A stretch of DNA of 64,000 bases from Methylobacterium sp. SyP6R (lineage in GTDB: Bacteria > Pseudomonadota > Alphaproteobacteria > Rhizobiales > Beijerinckiaceae): assembly GCF_019216885.1 (NCBI RefSeq), contig NZ_JAAQRC020000001.1, positions 6,192,501 through 6,256,500 on the forward strand. Direction: 5' to 3'. Below the pieces are notes generated by a model, which saw only the letters and a list, made by a program, of their open reading frames with translations, searched no databases and was not told the DNA's origin. The position numbers and the translations under genes are program-made. Below are positions 60,502-64,000 of this stretch, piece after piece; within the stretch, counting starts at the first letter, position 1; each line of letters begins with the position of its first letter.

Positions 60502-61684
60502 TGTCCTGGCACTGAAGTTCGGCAATGAACGAGGTTATGTGTCCGCGAGCTGCGCGGTTCGGAGGCAGAAGCGCTCGACCGAGGCGATGATCTGTTCGGC
60601 GGACTTGGTCCAACGAAACGGCTTGGGATCGGCGTTGTGCGCTTTCAGGAAGGCGTTGATCGCCTGCTCCAGGTCCTCGACGCTGCGATAGACGCCGCGC
60701 CGGATTTCACGCTCGGTCAGCAGGGCGAAGAAGCGTTCGATCTGATTGAGCCAGGAGGCGCTGGTGGGCGTGTGATGCACCTGCCAGCGCGGCCGGCGTG
60801 CCAGCCACTCCCGCACCTCGGGCGTGGTGTGGGTGGCGTAGTTGTCCATCACCAGATGCACGTCGAGATCGGTGGGCACGTTGACCTCGATCGTGTCGAG
60901 GAAGGTGAGGAACTCGCTGGCGCGATGGCGCGGCTGGCACTGCCCGATCACCCGCCCGGTGGCGATGTCGAGCGCGGCGAACAGGGACGTCGTGCCATGG
61001 CGCTTGTAGTCGTGGGTGCGCCGCTCGATGTCGCCCGGCTGGAGCGGTACCACGGGCTGCGACCGATCGAGCGCCTGGATCTGGCTCTTCTCGTCGACAC
61101 ACAGCACGACGGCACGGGTCGGCGGATCGAGGTAGAGCCCGACGATATCACGGACCTTGCCGACGAAGTCGGGGTCGGTGGAGAGCTTGAAGGTCTTGGT
61201 GCGGTGCGGCTTGAGCCCGAAGGCGTGCCAGATGCGCTGGACGCTGGTGTGGGAGAGGCCGTGGCGTTTGGCGATCAGGCGCGAACTCCAGTGCGTGGCG
61301 CCCTCGGGCCTGCGTTCCAGGGTGTCGAGCACGAGGGCCTCGACCGCGTCATCGTCGATGCGACGGGGAGCGCCGCTGCGGGGTTGATCGTAGAGCCCCT
61401 CGACGCGGTCGCGCAGGAAGCGGTTGCGCCACTTGCTGACAGTCGCCGGATCGAGGGCGAGATCGGCCGCGATGGCTTTGTTGGAGGCGCCCTCGTCGGC
61501 CAGCAGCAGGATGCGGGCACGCGTGGCCAGGCCTTGCGCGGTCTTGCGACGCTCCGCCCATTTCTCCAGGGCGCCGCGCTCGGCCGGGCTCAGGTTGACC
61601 GCAGGCAGGGGACGAGGCATCGGTGCCCTCCGTGGCAGGATCCTCCCCTACAACGTTCGTCGCCGAACTTTAGTGCCAGGACAC
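60501..61684 (-). mobile_element. IS630-family insertion sequence (complete)
   Basis: Terminal inverted repeats are GTGTCCTGGCACTGAAGTTC (left, 60501) and, at the right end read in reverse, the same with one mismatch (61684); about 22 of 23 bases match. TA lies on each side (60499-60500 and 61685-61686), the target duplication expected for this family. The length is about 1.18 kb. One transposase gene fills it. CTAG junctions adjoin MITE-like elements on both sides. Confidence 0.9.
60535..61620 (-). CDS. IS630-family transposase
   Basis: The 361-residue protein has an N-terminal helix-turn-helix ([20 protein letters not shown]) and a DDE domain with Asp176 in LCVDEKSQI, Asp259 in [10 protein letters not shown] and Glu295 in NQIERFF, all at the spacing of IS630 transposases. 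It is full length without frameshift, so the copy could be active. Short alternative frames inside it are shadows. Confidence 0.95.
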   Translation of the reverse strand: MPRPLPAVNLSPAERGALEKWAERRKTAQGLATRARILLLADEGASNKAIAADLALDPATVSKWRNRFLRDRVEGLYDQPRSGAPRRIDDDAVEALVLDTLERRPEGATHWSSRLIAKRHGLSHTSVQRIWHAFGLKPHRTKTFKLSTDPDFVGKVRDIVGLYLDPPTRAVVLCVDEKSQIQALDRSQPVVPLQPGDIERRTHDYKRHGTTSLFAALDIATGRVIGQCQPRHRASEFLTFLDTIEVNVPTDLDVHLVMDNYATHTTPEVREWLARRPRWQVHHTPTSASWLNQIERFFALLTEREIRRGVYRSVEDLEQAINAFLKAHNADPKPFRWTKSAEQIIASVERFCLRTAQLADT

Positions 61685-61686
61685 TA

Positions 61687-61826
61687 GCAGCCTGTCGGAT
61701 TGGGACGCAAAACGTAATAAAAATTCACAAAACCGGATAGAATGGCAATAATAATTCTATGTCATGTTCGCTTGCATTCATTTATTGCGCTAACAGGTGA
61801 TTTTTAGCGCCAATCCGACAGGCTGC
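61687..61826. mobile_element. MITE-like element B
   Basis: This 140-base AT-rich element has perfect 17-base terminal inverted repeats GCAGCCTGTCGGATTGG (61687-61703) and the complement (61810-61826). TA lies on both sides (61685-61686 and 61827-61828). It holds no gene. Its ends differ from both MITE A and the IS, so its transposase must be another TA-targeting enzyme. Confidence 0.85.
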
Positions 61827-61828
61827 TA

Positions 61829-62063
61829 GCCCCGCAGAGGGGGGAGGGTCTGTGCGCGCGGGCGTCGAGACTCCACCCACGACGTGCGTCACCGCACAAA
61901 TCCGACGCCCCCGTCTCAATCGGGCATGCGGGATTTGTGCGATGCGGTGAACCTTCCGCTGGGTTCGTGGTTCTATCCCGGAGCCGCCCGCCGCCGAGGA
62001 CGCGCTGGCGCGTCCTTTGCAATGCAGCGGGCTCCACTCATCCCGGGACTACGAGGACCTTCG
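61829..62063. promoter_or_regulatory. Upstream region of the small membrane peptide gene
   Basis: After a family A remnant (61829-61855) comes an inverted repeat: CGCACAAATCC (61893-61903) and GGATTTGTGCG (61931-61941), with the outer arms CACCG and CGGTG also paired across a small bulge. It could be an operator or an RNA hairpin in the leader of the small ORF at 62064. Confidence 0.5.
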
Positions 62064-62156
62064 ATGCTGAAGACCATCACCTACGCGATGATCGGTGTCC
62101 TGGCCTGCGGGCTGGTGGTGGCCGTGGTCGGCGCCTCCGGCGCCATCGGGGGCTGA
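62064..62156 (+). CDS. Predicted 30-residue single-span membrane peptide
   Basis: ATG at 62064 is preceded by GAGGA at six bases. The product is 30 residues: a short basic start (MLKT), then a hydrophobic helix (AMIGVLACGLVVAVVGA) and a Gly-rich end. A strong hairpin with T-run follows eight to twelve bases after the stop. Ribosome site, membrane span and terminator together suggest a real gene. Function unknown; too short for family assignment. Confidence 0.55.
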   Translation: MLKTITYAMIGVLACGLVVAVVGASGAIGG

Positions 62157-62167
62157 CGAGACATCAA

Positions 62168-62215
62168 GCGAGGCCCGTCCCGGGGGGACGGGCCTCGCCC
62201 TCATTTTTCCCGGAA
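62168..62215 (+). terminator. Intrinsic terminator after the small peptide gene
   Basis: GCGAGGCCCGTCC (62168-62180) and GGACGGGCCTCGC (62186-62198) form a perfect 13-bp stem with loop CGGGG, followed by CCTCATTTTT on the plus strand. Its T-run overlaps the end of the converging adaptor gene. Confidence 0.85.
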
Positions 62216-63508
62216 GGCGCGCGCGACCTGGTCGGCGAGCGGCTTGGTGAAGAAGCTCAGCACCGTGCGGCTTTCTGTCTGGATGAAGGCCTCGACCGGC
62301 ATGCCGGGGGTGAGGCGCACCGCGCCGAGGCGCTTCATCTCGGCGTCGGACACCGCGACGCGGGTGGTGTAGGCGCTCTGGCCGGTGCGCGGATCGGTGG
62401 TCAGGTCCGGAGAGATCCGCGAGACCGTCCCCATGACGACCGGCGTGGTGCGCTGGTTGAAGGCCGAGAATCGCAGCGACGCCGCCTGCCCGACATGGAC
62501 CTGGTCGATGTCCTGCGGTGCGAGCTTCGCCTCGACGGTCAGGTGATCGGCCGTCGGCACGATCTGCATGATCTCGGCGCCGGGCGCCACCACGCCGCCG
62601 ACCGTATGGACCGCGAGCTGGTGGACGAGGCCGTCCTGCGGCGCGCGGATCTCGACCCGCCGCAGCTGGTCCTCGGCGGTGATGCGCCGCTCGGCATATT
62701 CCGACACCTTGCTGCGGATCTCGGCGAGCTCCTTGCCGACCTCGGTGCGCAGATCCTGGTCGATCTGCAGGATCTGCAGCCGCGTCTCGGTGATCCGGCC
62801 GCGCACCTGGGCGATGGTGGAGACCAGCGTCCCCTTCTCGCCCTCGAGCCGGGCGAGGTCGCGTTCGAGCGCGCTCACCCGCTGGATCGGCACCAGCTTC
62901 TTCTCCCACAGGTCGCGCACCCCGCCGAGCTCCCGCTCGATCAGGGTGATCTCCCGGACCTTGGCGGCGATCTGCTCGTCGAGGCCGCGGATCTGCTCGT
63001 CGAGCTGGCCGACGCGCTCGGCAAGCTGCGACTTCTGGCCCTCGCGGGCGCTCGCCCGGGTCTGGAACAGGCGGCGCTCGCCGTGCATCAGGCTGGCCAC
63101 CACCGGATCGGCGGACCGGCCCATCAGCTCGGCCGGGAAGGCGACGTCGGCGGCGCCGTCGCGCTCGGCGTCGAGGCGGGCCCGGCGGGCGGTCGCTTCG
63201 TCGATCGAGCGGGTGACGATGGCGAGGTTGGCTTGCAGCACCGTCTCGTCGAGGCGCAGCAGCACGTCCCCGGCGGAGACCCGGTCGCCGTTCTTCACCT
63301 TCAGCTCGCCGACGACGCCGCCGGTCGGGTGCTGCACCTTCTTGACGTCGGATTCGACCACCAGCGAGCCGGCGGTGACGACGGCGCCGGAGAACTCGGC
63401 CGTTGCGGCCCAGCCGCCGGCACCGACGAACAGGAGGGCACCGCCGATCGCGCTGGCCAGCAGGTGGCGGCGGATCGAGGCTTGGGTCTCGGGGGTGATC
63501 GGGCTCAT
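62201..63508 (-). CDS. Type I secretion periplasmic adaptor (HlyD/PrsE family)
   Basis: The roughly 435-residue protein has one N-terminal membrane helix (ASAIGGALLFVGAGGWAATAE), a lipoyl/barrel half (GGVVGELKVKNGDRVSAGDVL), a long coiled coil (about residues 110-290), the second half of the lipoyl domain (VEIRAPQDGLVHQLAVHTVG) and a C-terminal beta domain ending ALTVLSFFTKPL-like (RTVLSFFTKPLADQ). It links the inner-membrane ABC exporter to an outer-membrane TolC. The ATG at 63508 overlaps the ATPase stop (TGATG); a GTG at 63511 is possible. Hence it is coupled to the upstream ABC gene. Confidence 0.92.
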   Translation of the reverse strand: MSPITPETQASIRRHLLASAIGGALLFVGAGGWAATAEFSGAVVTAGSLVVESDVKKVQHPTGGVVGELKVKNGDRVSAGDVLLRLDETVLQANLAIVTRSIDEATARRARLDAERDGAADVAFPAELMGRSADPVVASLMHGERRLFQTRASAREGQKSQLAERVGQLDEQIRGLDEQIAAKVREITLIERELGGVRDLWEKKLVPIQRVSALERDLARLEGEKGTLVSTIAQVRGRITETRLQILQIDQDLRTEVGKELAEIRSKVSEYAERRITAEDQLRRVEIRAPQDGLVHQLAVHTVGGVVAPGAEIMQIVPTADHLTVEAKLAPQDIDQVHVGQAASLRFSAFNQRTTPVVMGTVSRISPDLTTDPRTGQSAYTTRVAVSDAEMKRLGAVRLTPGMPVEAFIQTESRTVLSFFTKPLADQVARAFREK

Positions 63509-64000
63509 CACGCGCGCCCTCCCTGGGCGACCTTGAGGGTGAAGCCGGGCGCGAAGCTCGCCGAGCCGGCGTGCATCGGCTGCATCGGGCGCGGCCGGTT
63601 GAGGGCGGGCAGGACTTCGTCGCGGGGGCCGAGCGCCTGGACGCGGCCATGGGCCATCACCATCACCTGGTCGAGCGCGGCCAGCGCGCTCGGCCGGTGG
63701 GCGACCACCACCACGATGCCGCCACGGGCCCGCACCCCGGCGATCGCCTCGGTGAGCGCCGCCTCGCCCTCCTGGTCGAGATTCGAGTTCGGCTCGTCGA
63801 GCACCACCAGGAAGGGATCGCCGTAGAGGGCGCGGGCGAGAGCCAGGCGCTGGCGCTGGCCGGCCGACAGCAGCGCGCCGCGCTCGCCGATCTGGGTCTG
63901 GTAGCCCTCGGGCAGGGCGAGGATCAGGTCGTGGACCCGGGCGGCCTTGGCCGCCGCGATGATCCCGTCGGCCTCGGCCCCCGGCCGGAAGCGCGCGATG
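63508..64000 (-). CDS. Type I secretion ABC transporter ATPase (PrtD-like), C-terminal part, cut by window end
   Basis: Only the last 163 codons are visible. They contain the ABC signature [19 protein letters not shown], Walker [14 protein letters not shown] (the SNLD ending is typical of PrtD-type exporters) and the His switch [13 protein letters not shown]. The membrane half and Walker A lie beyond 64000. It energises export of a protein substrate with the adaptor downstream; the outer-membrane partner and substrate are not in the window. Confidence 0.88.
   Translation of the reverse strand, partial: IARFRPGAEADGIIAAAKAARVHDLILALPEGYQTQIGERGALLSAGQRQRLALARALYGDPFLVVLDEPNSNLDQEGEAALTEAIAGVRARGGIVVVVAHRPSALAALDQVMVMAHGRVQALGPRDEVLPALNRPRPMQPMHAGSASFAPGFTLKVAQGGRA

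Overview
The window is a 64 kb piece of a high-GC alphaproteobacterial chromosome. The partial 16S rRNA gene at the left edge, the DivL/AhcY and Pst/PhoU/PhoB neighbourhoods, the general-stress sigma factor and several dispersed GC-rich palindromic repeats all point to Rhizobiales, most likely Methylobacterium. The genus call rests on my reading of the 16S and on gene content, not on a search.

Layout. 1-936: 5' two thirds of a 16S rRNA gene (minus). 1278-6009: a photosensory pair, heme oxygenase (bphO) and a PYP-bacteriophytochrome-histidine kinase fusion (Ppr-like), then a flavin disulfide oxidoreductase. 6106-13333: housekeeping genes on minus (gmk, yicC family, mltG, fabF, acpP, fabG, fabD). 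13874-19690: rpoZ, a bifunctional (p)ppGpp synthetase/hydrolase and ftsK on plus. 19917-26987: an Old Yellow Enzyme, a small unknown protein, a GAF-EAL phosphodiesterase and two divergent acyl-CoA synthetases. 27568-33112: the phosphate operon pstSCAB-phoU-phoB (minus) behind a three-repeat Pho box; phoR is not in the window. 34082-34804: an EcfG-type sigma factor whose N-terminus looks like its own anti-sigma factor NepR, behind a perfect EcfG-type promoter. 35233-45971: addB, a GNAT gene, a MurU-like nucleotidyltransferase, a TsaE-sugar kinase fusion, divL and ahcY (minus). 46202-49917: an orphan Tat-exported solute-binding protein, a membrane nucleotide cyclase and a ParD/ParE pair. 49924-55489: rsuA, a methyltransferase, era, rnc, lepB, acpS and pdxJ (minus). 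55922-60065: a PRC-barrel protein, an MFS transporter and an ABC exporter (plus). 60114-61855: a repeat cluster holding an IS630-family element between two MITE-like elements, all with CTAG at the junctions. 62064-64000: a 30-residue membrane peptide and the start of a type I secretion operon, cut by the window edge.

How the parts fit. The kinase at 1898-4492 keeps the chromophore-binding residues of both a photoactive yellow protein and a biliverdin phytochrome, and the adjacent heme oxygenase can supply the biliverdin. Its HRxxN-type (HisKA_2) phosphoacceptor belongs to the kinase class that in Alphaproteobacteria often feeds PhyR-NepR-EcfG, so a light-to-stress-response link with the NepR-EcfG fusion in this window is an attractive but unproven inference. 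Most intergenic gaps above 300 bp are filled by palindromic repeats and miniature elements rather than by missed genes. I saw no CRISPR array, prophage or tRNA gene.
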